NCBI GenBank assembly: GCA_041493035.1
Contig: JBGPYB010000246.1
Location: 1-5,210, forward strand
Direction: 5' to 3'
From: JBGPYB01 sp041493035
GTDB taxonomy: Bacteria; Acidobacteriota; Vicinamibacteria; Fen-336
Length of the DNA: 5,210 bases
Notes under the pieces: model-generated
The model's database searches: none
The model's input: the letters and a program-made list of their open reading frames with translations, nothing else
Told to the model about the DNA's origin: nothing
Program-made: the position numbers and the translations under genes
In this document: positions 1 through 5,210 of the stretch, in pieces
Layout: each line of letters opens with the position of its first letter
Position numbering within the stretch: the stretch's first letter is position 1

Positions 1-745
1 CAAGGTCCCCATGCGCATCTACCCGGCGAGCCACTACACCATGGGCGGCCTCTGGGTGGACTACAACCTCATGAGCACGATCCCCGGCCTGCACGTCCTC
101 GGGGAAGCCAACTTCTCCGACCACGGCGCCAACCGGCTGGGCGCCTCGGCGCTCATGCAGGGACTGGCCGATGGCTACTTCGTCATTCCCTACACCATCG
201 GGAATTACCTGGCGAGCCAGAAGCTCGAAAGTGTCGCGGCCGACCATCCCGAGGTCAAGAAGGCGGAGGCCGAGGTCGGCGCCCGGATGAAGCGGCTCCT
301 CTCCGTCAAGGGCAAGCGCACGGCAACCTCGTTCCATCGCGAGCTGGGTCGCATCATGTGGGAGCACTGCGGCATGGCGCGCAACAAGAAGGGACTCGAG
401 ACCGCACTCCAGAAGATCCCGGCGCTCCGGGAGGAGTTCTGGCAGGGCCTCACGGTCGTGGGAAGCGACAAGGAGCTGAACCAGGGACTCGAGCTGGCCG
501 GGCGCGTGGCCGATTTCATCGAGCTGGGCGAGCTGATGTGCCGCGATGCCCTGGAGCGCGAGGAGTCCTGCGGCGGTCACTTCCGCGAGGAATACCAGAC
601 CGAAGACGGCGAGGCGCTGCGGAACGACGATAAGTTCTGCCACGTGGCGGCATGGGAGTACGCGGGGGACGGCAAGACTCCGGTGCGCCATCAGGAGCCC
701 CTCGCCTTCGAGAACGTCCACCTTTCGACCCGGAGCTACAAGTGA
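1..745 (+). CDS. sdhA: Succinate dehydrogenase/fumarate reductase flavoprotein subunit, C-terminal part (5' end outside window)
   Basis: This is the FAD-carrying catalytic subunit of complex II, which interconverts succinate and fumarate on the cytoplasmic face of the membrane and hands electrons to the iron-sulfur subunit. The reading frame is open from the left edge (codons from position 2), so the ATG at 11 is internal and the N-terminal FAD-binding half is missing. The fragment opens with the conserved HYTMGG motif (His codon 32-34), which carries a substrate-binding histidine. HGANRLG follows, with the conserved catalytic-region Arg at 134-136. The helical C-terminal domain and the tail segment REESCGGHFREE are typical of B-type SDH/FRD flavoproteins. 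The stop TGA at 743-745 overlaps the sdhB start, so the two genes are probably translationally coupled. Family assignment is firm. Whether the enzyme runs mainly as a dehydrogenase or a reductase cannot be told from sequence. Confidence 0.96.
   Translation, partial: KVPMRIYPASHYTMGGLWVDYNLMSTIPGLHVLGEANFSDHGANRLGASALMQGLADGYFVIPYTIGNYLASQKLESVAADHPEVKKAEAEVGARMKRLLSVKGKRTATSFHRELGRIMWEHCGMARNKKGLETALQKIPALREEFWQGLTVVGSDKELNQGLELAGRVADFIELGELMCRDALEREESCGGHFREEYQTEDGEALRNDDKFCHVAAWEYAGDGKTPVRHQEPLAFENVHLSTRSYK
731..735 (+). promoter_or_regulatory. Shine-Dalgarno site of sdhB
   Basis: CGGAG, with GGAG at 732-735, lies 6 bases before a GTG codon at 742. It lies inside the sdhA coding sequence. 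It supports the GTG as the sdhB start over an in-frame ATG at 652, which would add 30 residues unlike any complex II iron-sulfur subunit. Confidence 0.7.
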
Positions 746-1518
746 AACTGACACTCCACGTCTGGCGGCAGAAGAACGCGAAGGCCGGGGGCCGCTTCGT
801 CACCTACGACGCCAAGGACGTAAGCCAAGACATGTCGTTCCTGGAGATGCTCGACGTGCTCAACGAGGGCCTCGTCCTGAAGGGCGAAGAGCCCATCGCC
901 TTCGACCACGACTGCCGCGAGGGGATCTGCGGCGCCTGCGGGATGGTCATCAACGGATCGCCCCACGGTCCTCGGATGCGGACCACCGCCTGTCAGCTTC
1001 ACATGCGGAGCTTCAAGGACGGAGATGCCATCACCCTCGAGCCTTGGCGGGCCGCGGCCTTTCCGATCGTCAGGGACCTCGTGGTGGATCGCGGGGCCTT
1101 CGACCGCATCATCGCGGCCGGGGGCTTCGTCAGCGCGCCCACGGGCAGCGCGCCCGACGGCAACGCGATACCGATCCCCAAGGAGAACGCGGACCTGGCG
1201 ATGGACGCGGCCGCCTGCATCGGTTGCGGCGCGTGCGTCGCCGCATGCCCCAACGCCTCGGCGATGCTCTTCACCTCCGCCAAGGTCTCGCAGTTGGCGC
1301 TCCTTCCCCAGGGGCAGCCGGAACGCTTCCAGCGGGTGCGTCGCATGGTCGCGCAGATGGACGCCGAGGATTTCGGGAGCTGCACCAACCACGGCGAGTG
1401 CGAGAGCGCCTGCCCCAAGGGTATCAGTCTCGAGAACATCGCCCGCATGAACCGTGATTTCATCCGAGCGAGCGTGGCCGGAGAGCGGGTCTCCACAGGG
1501 GACGGCGGGGCGGGCTAA
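742..1518 (+). CDS. sdhB: Succinate dehydrogenase/fumarate reductase iron-sulfur subunit
   Basis: This subunit carries electrons from the SdhA flavin to quinone through three iron-sulfur clusters. The product is 258 residues, a normal family length. The N-terminal ferredoxin domain has C58, C63, C66 and C84, the [2Fe-2S] ligands. The 17-residue gap before the fourth Cys is longer than in E. coli SdhB and fits the B-type (Wolinella/Bacteroidota-like) branch. In the C-terminal domain, CIGCGACVAACP supplies C159, C162, C165 and C169, and CTNHGECESACP supplies C214, C220 and C224. By homology, C159/C162/C165/C224 hold [4Fe-4S] and C169/C214/C220 hold [3Fe-4S]. The GTG start is chosen for three reasons: the GTGA overlap with sdhA, the Shine-Dalgarno site, and a family-like N-terminus (KLTLHVWRQKNAK). 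A one-subunit cytochrome b anchor (sdhC) is expected upstream of sdhA, outside the window, because no membrane subunit follows. Confidence 0.96.
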   Translation: MKLTLHVWRQKNAKAGGRFVTYDAKDVSQDMSFLEMLDVLNEGLVLKGEEPIAFDHDCREGICGACGMVINGSPHGPRMRTTACQLHMRSFKDGDAITLEPWRAAAFPIVRDLVVDRGAFDRIIAAGGFVSAPTGSAPDGNAIPIPKENADLAMDAAACIGCGACVAACPNASAMLFTSAKVSQLALLPQGQPERFQRVRRMVAQMDAEDFGSCTNHGECESACPKGISLENIARMNRDFIRASVAGERVSTGDGGAG

Positions 1519-1538
1519 GAGGCCTCCACGGCGGCCTC
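1519..1538 (+). terminator. Weak hairpin directly after sdhB
   Basis: GAGGCC (1519-1524) pairs perfectly with GGCCTC (1533-1538) around an 8-base loop, starting on the first base after the sdhB stop codon. No T-run follows, so it is not a canonical intrinsic terminator. It may slow exonucleases or simply be chance in G+C-rich DNA. The remaining 40 or so bases before the next gene show no convincing promoter. Confidence 0.25.
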
Positions 1539-1570
1539 GTCCTGGACTACCATTCCTACGGACACGGATT

Positions 1571-1575
1571 GGAGG
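1571..1575 (+). promoter_or_regulatory. Shine-Dalgarno site of the lipoprotein gene
   Basis: GGAGG lies 5 bases before the ATG at 1581. It excludes the in-frame TTG at 1569, which overlaps this site, as the true start. Confidence 0.75.
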
Positions 1576-1580
1576 TCCTC

Positions 1581-2156
1581 ATGCGCACACTGAAGCTGAC
1601 GGCCGTTCTCATCGCCTGCGCGCTTGCCGCAGCCTGCGGCAAGGCTCCCGCGGAGGCTGCACTCAAGGCGGCCGACGCTGCCATAGAAGCCGCAAAGCCC
1701 GAGGTCGAAAAATACGTCCCGAGCGAGTTCGCATCTCTGAGCGACGCCGCCAAGGCCGCTCATGAGAAGTTCACCCAGGGAGACTACAAGGCCGCTCTCG
1801 AGGCGGCTCAGGCACTGCCCGCCAAAGTGCAAGCGGCAGTCGCGGCCGCGGCGACCAAGAAGGAGGAGCTGACCAAGGCGTGGTCCGCCCTGTCCGCGAG
1901 TCTTCCCACTCTGGTCGAGTCTCTGAAGGGCCAGGTGACGAAGCTCTCGGCCCTCAAGAAGCTGCCCGCGGGTCTGGACAAGGCCAAGCTGGACTCGGCC
2001 AAGTCCGTCCTCGGAACCGTGACGCAGTCCTGGACCGAGGCCAGCGAGGCCTTCAAGTCCGGGAACATCCCTCAGGCGGTGGAGAAGGCCACGGCCTTGA
2101 AGGCCCAGGCCGAGGCGACCATCGCGTCCCTGACGCCCGCACCGAAGACGAAGTAG
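1581..2156 (+). CDS. Predicted Ala/Lys-rich helical lipoprotein, function unknown
   Basis: The product is 191 residues, and I do not recognise a named function. The N-terminus is a lipoprotein signal: basic residues R2 and K5, a short hydrophobic core, and LAAACGK with the candidate lipidated Cys at 19. Position -3 is Ala rather than the usual Leu/Val/Ile, but the site still fits the broad lipobox pattern. Gly at +2 gives no inner-membrane retention signal, so an outer-membrane periplasmic-facing anchor is the likeliest place. The mature part is almost all helix-forming Ala, Lys, Glu and Leu with no catalytic motif. Two segments, about 60-88 and 154-182, align without gaps and share an F-x2-G-[DN]-x3 core followed by Ala-rich helix, like the second half of a TPR unit or DUF4398-type helical lipoproteins. 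It has its own ribosome site and a strong stem-loop downstream, so it may be a separate small transcription unit. Confidence 0.82.
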   Translation: MRTLKLTAVLIACALAAACGKAPAEAALKAADAAIEAAKPEVEKYVPSEFASLSDAAKAAHEKFTQGDYKAALEAAQALPAKVQAAVAAAATKKEELTKAWSALSASLPTLVESLKGQVTKLSALKKLPAGLDKAKLDSAKSVLGTVTQSWTEASEAFKSGNIPQAVEKATALKAQAEATIASLTPAPKTK

Positions 2157-2165
2157 GACCCCGTT

Positions 2166-2194
2166 CCGGGGCGCCGCCCGGAGTGGCGCCCCGG
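2166..2194 (+). terminator. Strong G+C stem-loop, probable terminator of the lipoprotein gene
   Basis: CCGGGGCGCC (2166-2175) and GGCGCCCCGG (2185-2194) form a perfect 10-bp stem with a 9-base loop, starting 10 bases after the lipoprotein stop codon. The following bases (CCCTTCCTTCG) are pyrimidine-rich but not a true T-run, so termination may be partial or need Rho. Its place between two genes on the same strand supports a transcription boundary. The stem could also act on the reverse strand or as an mRNA 3'-end stabiliser. Confidence 0.6.
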
Positions 2195-2223
2195 CCCTTC
2201 CTTCGCTCGGCGATCGACACGCC

Positions 2224-3912
2224 ATGGCACAACAATCGATCTTCGACGCCATCGTGGTCGGCTCCGGCGCGAGCGGCGGCTGGGCCGCCAAGGTGCTGAC
2301 GGAGGGCGGCATGGGCGTCCTCATGCTCGAAGCAGGTCCGCACCGCGTTCCAGCCCGCGACTTCACAGAGCACGTCCGAAGCTACGAAGTGCCCTTCCGG
2401 GGCCTCGGGGACCGGCACCGCCTGGCTGCGGAACAGCCCGTTCAGAGCCTCTGCTACGCCTGCGACGAGTACAGCAGCCATTTCTTCGTCAACGACCACG
2501 AGAACCCCTACACCACTGCCGAGGGAAGGCCCTTCACCTGGATCCGCGGGCGCCAAGTGGGCGGCAAGACCTACTGCTGGGCGCGCGAGAGCTATCGCTT
2601 CAGCGATCACGAGTTTGGGGCCGCGAGCCGCGACGGCATCGGTGAGGACTGGCCCTTCGACTACGCCGAGATCGCCCCCTACTACGACAAGGTCGAGTCC
2701 TTCATCGGCGTGAGCGGCAATCGAGACGGCCTTCCCCAGTTCCCCGACGGGCAGTTCCTCCCACCCATGCGGATGTCGTGCGGAGAGATCCTCGCTCGCA
2801 ACGTGATCGAGGCGCGGTTCGGCCGGAAGCTCCTCATCGATCGAGTGGCGAACCTGACGGCGCCCCTCGACGGGCGGACGCCGTGCCACTACTGCGACGC
2901 GTGCCAGCGGGGCTGCTTCACCCAGTCGTACTTCAACAGCCCCGCCTTCACCATTGCGGCGGCGGCGGCTACGGGCCGGCTCACCCTGATCTCCGACGCC
3001 GTCGTGAGCCACGTCAACACCGACGACCGGGGACGGGCCACGGGGGTCCACTACATCGACCGGCTCACCCGAGAGCATCGGGACCTCTCGGCGCGCGTGG
3101 TGGTCCTGGCTGCGTCGACCATCGAATCGACGCGGATCATGCTCCACTCGCGGAGCGCCGCTCACCCGGCCGGAATCGCCAACGGCAGCGGCGTCCTGGG
3201 CCACTACCACATGGACCACTTCACCATCCCCCAGGCGACAGGAACGCTGCCCCTCCTCACCAAGGCGGAACGGGATCCCGTCGGACGCCCCTGCGCCACG
3301 GTCATGCCTCGCTACCAGAACCTGGAGACGGCCGACCGCCGGTTCCTCCGCGGCTACCGCTACGATCTCTGGGCGGGTCAGGAGCACTTCGAGCACGCCT
3401 TCCACACGCCGGGCTTCGGCGGCGCCTTCAAGCGAGCGGTCCGAACCCGGGTCCCGACGCGGGTGACGATGGGCGCCCAGGGCGAGTGCCTTCCCCGCTT
3501 CGAGAACCACGTGCGCCTCGACGCGGCCGTCGTGGACGCGTGGGGCATTCCGGCGGTGCACGTGGATGCGGCCTACGGCGATCACGAACGGGCCCAGGCG
3601 CGCGCCATGGCCGATGACGTGAGCGAGATGGTGCATGCCATGGGAGCTGAGGACATGAGCGACGCGAAGCCGGAGCCGAGCACCTTCGGCCTCAACATTC
3701 ACGAGGTGGGGACGGCGCGCATGGGCAAGGACCCACGGACCTCGGTCCTGAACCGCTTCAACCAGGCCCACGAGGTGAAGAACCTCTTCGTGACCGACGG
3801 GGCCTGCTTCCCGTCCCAGGGCCCCTACGAGCCCACACTCACGATCATGGCCGTGACGGTCCGCGCTTCGGAGTACCTCCTCGAAGAGTACCGGCGAGGA
3901 AATCTCACATGA
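2224..3912 (+). CDS. GMC-family FAD-dependent oxidoreductase (gluconate/sugar dehydrogenase large-subunit type)
   Basis: The 562-residue product belongs to the glucose-methanol-choline (GMC) flavoenzymes, in the branch that pairs with gluconate 2-dehydrogenase subunit 3. It probably oxidises a sugar, sugar acid or alcohol; the substrate cannot be read from sequence. The N-terminus has the dinucleotide-binding GSGASG (13-18) and the ribose-binding acid E36 in LEAGP. The segment GRQVGGKTYCWA (109-120) is the conserved FAD-contact region. A cysteine cluster C221-x2-C224-x2-C227-x3-C231 matches the region that holds a [3Fe-4S] centre in related FAD glucose and fructose dehydrogenases. Near the C-terminus, HEVGTARMG gives the candidate catalytic H493, and VTDGACFPS leads to YEPTLTI, where E536 replaces the usual Asn or His. 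There is no signal peptide, so export, if it occurs, would depend on the partner encoded next. No clear Shine-Dalgarno site precedes the ATG. The start is fixed by the FAD motif lying 12 residues in and by the lack of an earlier in-frame start. Confidence 0.93.
   Translation: MAQQSIFDAIVVGSGASGGWAAKVLTEGGMGVLMLEAGPHRVPARDFTEHVRSYEVPFRGLGDRHRLAAEQPVQSLCYACDEYSSHFFVNDHENPYTTAEGRPFTWIRGRQVGGKTYCWARESYRFSDHEFGAASRDGIGEDWPFDYAEIAPYYDKVESFIGVSGNRDGLPQFPDGQFLPPMRMSCGEILARNVIEARFGRKLLIDRVANLTAPLDGRTPCHYCDACQRGCFTQSYFNSPAFTIAAAAATGRLTLISDAVVSHVNTDDRGRATGVHYIDRLTREHRDLSARVVVLAASTIESTRIMLHSRSAAHPAGIANGSGVLGHYHMDHFTIPQATGTLPLLTKAERDPVGRPCATVMPRYQNLETADRRFLRGYRYDLWAGQEHFEHAFHTPGFGGAFKRAVRTRVPTRVTMGAQGECLPRFENHVRLDAAVVDAWGIPAVHVDAAYGDHERAQARAMADDVSEMVHAMGAEDMSDAKPEPSTFGLNIHEVGTARMGKDPRTSVLNRFNQAHEVKNLFVTDGACFPSQGPYEPTLTIMAVTVRASEYLLEEYRRGNLT
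3896..3900 (+). promoter_or_regulatory. Shine-Dalgarno site of the subunit 3-like gene
   Basis: GAGGA lies 8 bases before the ATG at 3909, inside the end of the GMC gene. It supports coupled translation through the ATGA stop/start overlap at 3909-3912. Confidence 0.65.
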
Positions 3913-4490
3913 GCGGCGAGGCCCGTGGCCTCAGCCGCCGCGAAGCGATCGCGCGCCTCCTGGGAGCGGGGATCGTCACGACCGCCGGAGTGGATCTGCT
4001 GGAGGCATTTGCGGCTCCCGCGGCAGGTCCCTACCGGCCCCGCTTCTTCGAGGACGCCGACCTCCGCCTCGTCGCCACCGTCGCGTCTCGGATCATCCCC
4101 TCCGATGAAACCCCCGGCGCCCGCGAGGCTCGAGTCGAGGAATGGATCGACTTTTTCACGGCGGCGTCAGAGGACGCGCGCCAGACCCTCTACCGCGGGG
4201 GCCTCGCTCGCCTCGAGGGGCTCTGCCGGGAGCATCACGGGAAGGGCTTTCTCGCTCTCGAAGGACGGCTGCAGGACGAAGCCCTGACGAGCCTCGCCCA
4301 GTCCTCTCCCGAGTTCTTCGAGGCCATCAAGGGGGACACGATCGTCGGGTTCTATACGTCCGAGATCGGTCTCCGAGAGCTGAACTGGGGAGGACAGATG
4401 TTCCACTCCGAGTGCCCGGGTTGCACCCACCCCGAGCACCTCGAAGCCCCGCGGGACGTCAGACCTTCAGGACGTCCACAAGCTCCTTGA
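3909..4490 (+). CDS. Gluconate 2-dehydrogenase subunit 3 family protein
   Basis: This 193-residue small subunit is the partner of the GMC flavoprotein encoded just upstream, with which it overlaps by ATGA. In gluconate, fructose and FAD glucose dehydrogenases the small subunit is needed for folding and export of the large one. The N-terminus LSRREAIARLLGAG with R10-R11 resembles a Tat leader, but R16, D29 and E32 make the hydrophobic stretch weak. Cleavage near residues 36-39 is possible but uncertain. The body starts at about residue 41 with PYRPRFFEDADLRLVATVASRIIPSD, where the IIP-D/TPGA segment is typical of this family. It ends with GFYTSEIGLRELNW and then ECPGCTHPEH (168-177), a conserved C-terminal signature. 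CPGCTH is not a CxxCH haem site. The last 10 residues (184-193) are encoded antisense to the mdh 3' end and look like non-conserved tail. No cytochrome c subunit gene follows. Confidence 0.88.
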   Translation: MSGEARGLSRREAIARLLGAGIVTTAGVDLLEAFAAPAAGPYRPRFFEDADLRLVATVASRIIPSDETPGAREARVEEWIDFFTAASEDARQTLYRGGLARLEGLCREHHGKGFLALEGRLQDEALTSLAQSSPEFFEAIKGDTIVGFYTSEIGLRELNWGGQMFHSECPGCTHPEHLEAPRDVRPSGRPQAP

Positions 4491-5210
4491 CGGCGGCGGC
4501 GGACTTCTCGAGAGCCACGCGCTCGCCATCGGTGAGCTTGATCTCCCATATCTTCTCGACGCCTTTCGACCCGAGCTGCGCCGGCACGCCCACGTAGAGC
4601 CCCTTCACGCCGAACTCCCCCTCGAGATAGCAGCAGCAGGGGAGGATCTTGTGCTTGTCCTTCAGGATGGCGTCGACCATCTCCGCGGCCGACGACGACG
4701 GCGCGTAGTAGGCCGATCCCGTCTTGAGAAGCGCCACGATCTCGGCGCCGCCGCTCGCGGTCCGCTTGCAGATCGCTTCGACCCGCTCGGGGGAGAGAAG
4801 CTCGGTGATGGGCACGCCGGCCACCGTCGAGAAGCGCGGCAGGGGAACCATCGTGTCGCCGTGGCCCCCAAGGACGAAGGCGTGGACGTTCTCGACAGAG
4901 ACGCCCAGCTCCATCGCGATGAAGGACCGCATCCGCGCGCTATCCAGGACGCCGGCCATCCCGAAGACCCGGTGCTTCGGCAAACCCGAGACTTTGTAGG
5001 CCACCTGGCACATGGCGTCCAGAGGGTTCGACACCACGATGAGGATCGTGTTCGGGGAGTGCTTCAGGACGTTCTCGGTGCAGTCTTTCACGATCTTGTA
5101 GTTGGTGTTCAGGAGGTCGTCGCGGCTCATCCCCGGCTTGCGCGCGATCCCGGCGGTGATCACCACGACGTCGGAACCCGCGGTGTCCTTGTAGTCGTTG
5201 GTGCCGATGA
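4459..5210 (-). CDS. mdh: Malate dehydrogenase, LDH-like type (N-terminal part outside window)
   Basis: This enzyme interconverts malate and oxaloacetate with NAD(H) in the cytoplasm, in the TCA cycle. The frame is open to the right edge and encodes 249 residues. By comparison with roughly 310-residue relatives, about 60 N-terminal residues, including the first nucleotide-binding glycine motif, are missing. The GTG at 5166 is internal, since the conserved IGTNDYKDTAGSDVV precedes it. VITAGIARKPGMSRDDLL gives the two substrate-loop arginines (codons 5140-5142 and 5119-5121). Arg at the first of these positions, where lactate dehydrogenases have Gln, argues for malate. SNPLD, VLDSAR (catalytic Asp and substrate Arg) and GGHGDTMVPL (catalytic His, codon 4861-4863) are all intact. 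The fragment ends in the usual helix KELVDVLKV. It is convergent with, and overlaps by 32 bases, the subunit 3-like gene. Three consecutive Cys codons (LPCCCYLEG, 4630-4638) are a small oddity. Confidence 0.95.
   Translation of the reverse strand, partial: IGTNDYKDTAGSDVVVITAGIARKPGMSRDDLLNTNYKIVKDCTENVLKHSPNTILIVVSNPLDAMCQVAYKVSGLPKHRVFGMAGVLDSARMRSFIAMELGVSVENVHAFVLGGHGDTMVPLPRFSTVAGVPITELLSPERVEAICKRTASGGAEIVALLKTGSAYYAPSSSAAEMVDAILKDKHKILPCCCYLEGEFGVKGLYVGVPAQLGSKGVEKIWEIKLTDGERVALEKSAAAVKELVDVLKV

Noticed and set aside
652..741. N-terminal extension of SdhB from the ATG at 652
   Set aside because: It would lie wholly inside sdhA, the 30 added residues are unlike the family, and the GTG at 742 has a ribosome site and a GTGA overlap.
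546..1457. A 303-codon plus-strand frame crossing the sdhA/sdhB junction
   Set aside because: It is Arg-, Pro- and Gly-rich low-complexity translation in a different frame from two firmly identified genes.
1541..1580. A possible sigma-70 promoter for the lipoprotein gene (TACCAT at 1548-1553)
   Set aside because: No credible -35 hexamer lies 16-18 bases upstream, and the hexamer itself matches poorly.
2053..3771. A 572-codon open frame on the minus strand opposite the GMC gene
   Set aside because: It is rich in Arg, Gly, Val, His and Ala with no recognisable motif, as expected for antisense frames of G+C-rich genes, and the plus-strand GMC protein has clear conserved motifs across the same DNA.
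4413..4430. CPGCTH in the subunit 3-like protein as a c-type haem site
   Set aside because: Covalent haem sites need CxxCH; here Thr separates Cys from His. The motif is instead the conserved C-terminal signature of the subunit 3 family.
1..5210. CRISPR arrays, tRNA genes, insertion sequences, phage genes or defence systems
   Set aside because: No regularly spaced repeats, cloverleaf-like sequences, transposase motifs or terminal inverted repeats were seen; nearly the whole window is occupied by identified genes.

Overview
This is a G+C-rich stretch (about two-thirds G+C by eye) from what looks like a free-living, respiring bacterium with a Gram-negative envelope. The evidence is a complex II operon of the B-type/fumarate-reductase-like lineage, a predicted lipoprotein, a possible Tat-linked sugar or alcohol dehydrogenase, and a lactate-dehydrogenase-like malate dehydrogenase. 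This combination suits Acidobacteriota or related uncultured soil and sediment phyla, or deltaproteobacterial lineages. No rRNA or other marker is present, so the phylum is only a suggestion.

Layout. Positions 1-745 (+) hold the C-terminal part of the succinate dehydrogenase/fumarate reductase flavoprotein (sdhA), cut by the left edge. It overlaps the start of the iron-sulfur subunit sdhB (742-1518, +) by the four bases GTGA. After a 62-base gap comes a small Ala/Lys-rich predicted lipoprotein with an internal helical duplication (1581-2156, +). A perfect 10-bp G+C stem-loop (2166-2194) then separates it from a two-gene unit: a GMC-family flavin oxidoreductase (2224-3912, +) and its gluconate 2-dehydrogenase subunit 3-like partner (3909-4490, +), joined by an ATGA overlap. 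The right end (4459-5210, -) is malate dehydrogenase (mdh), transcribed toward the GMC unit. Its 3' end overlaps the subunit 3 gene by 32 bases, and its N-terminal part lies beyond the window.

How the genes fit together. SdhAB oxidises succinate to fumarate and passes electrons to quinone through a membrane cytochrome b subunit not in view. Mdh interconverts malate and oxaloacetate, two steps along the TCA cycle. The GMC pair probably feeds electrons from a sugar, sugar acid or alcohol into the respiratory chain at the envelope. It lacks the cytochrome c subunit of classical gluconate dehydrogenase here. The gene families are recognisable and nothing here proves a new system. The points most worth a second look are the GMC protein, which has Glu where the family usually has its catalytic Asn/His and carries a cysteine cluster suggesting an Fe-S centre; the uncharacterised duplicated lipoprotein; and the convergent gene overlap with no room for a terminator.
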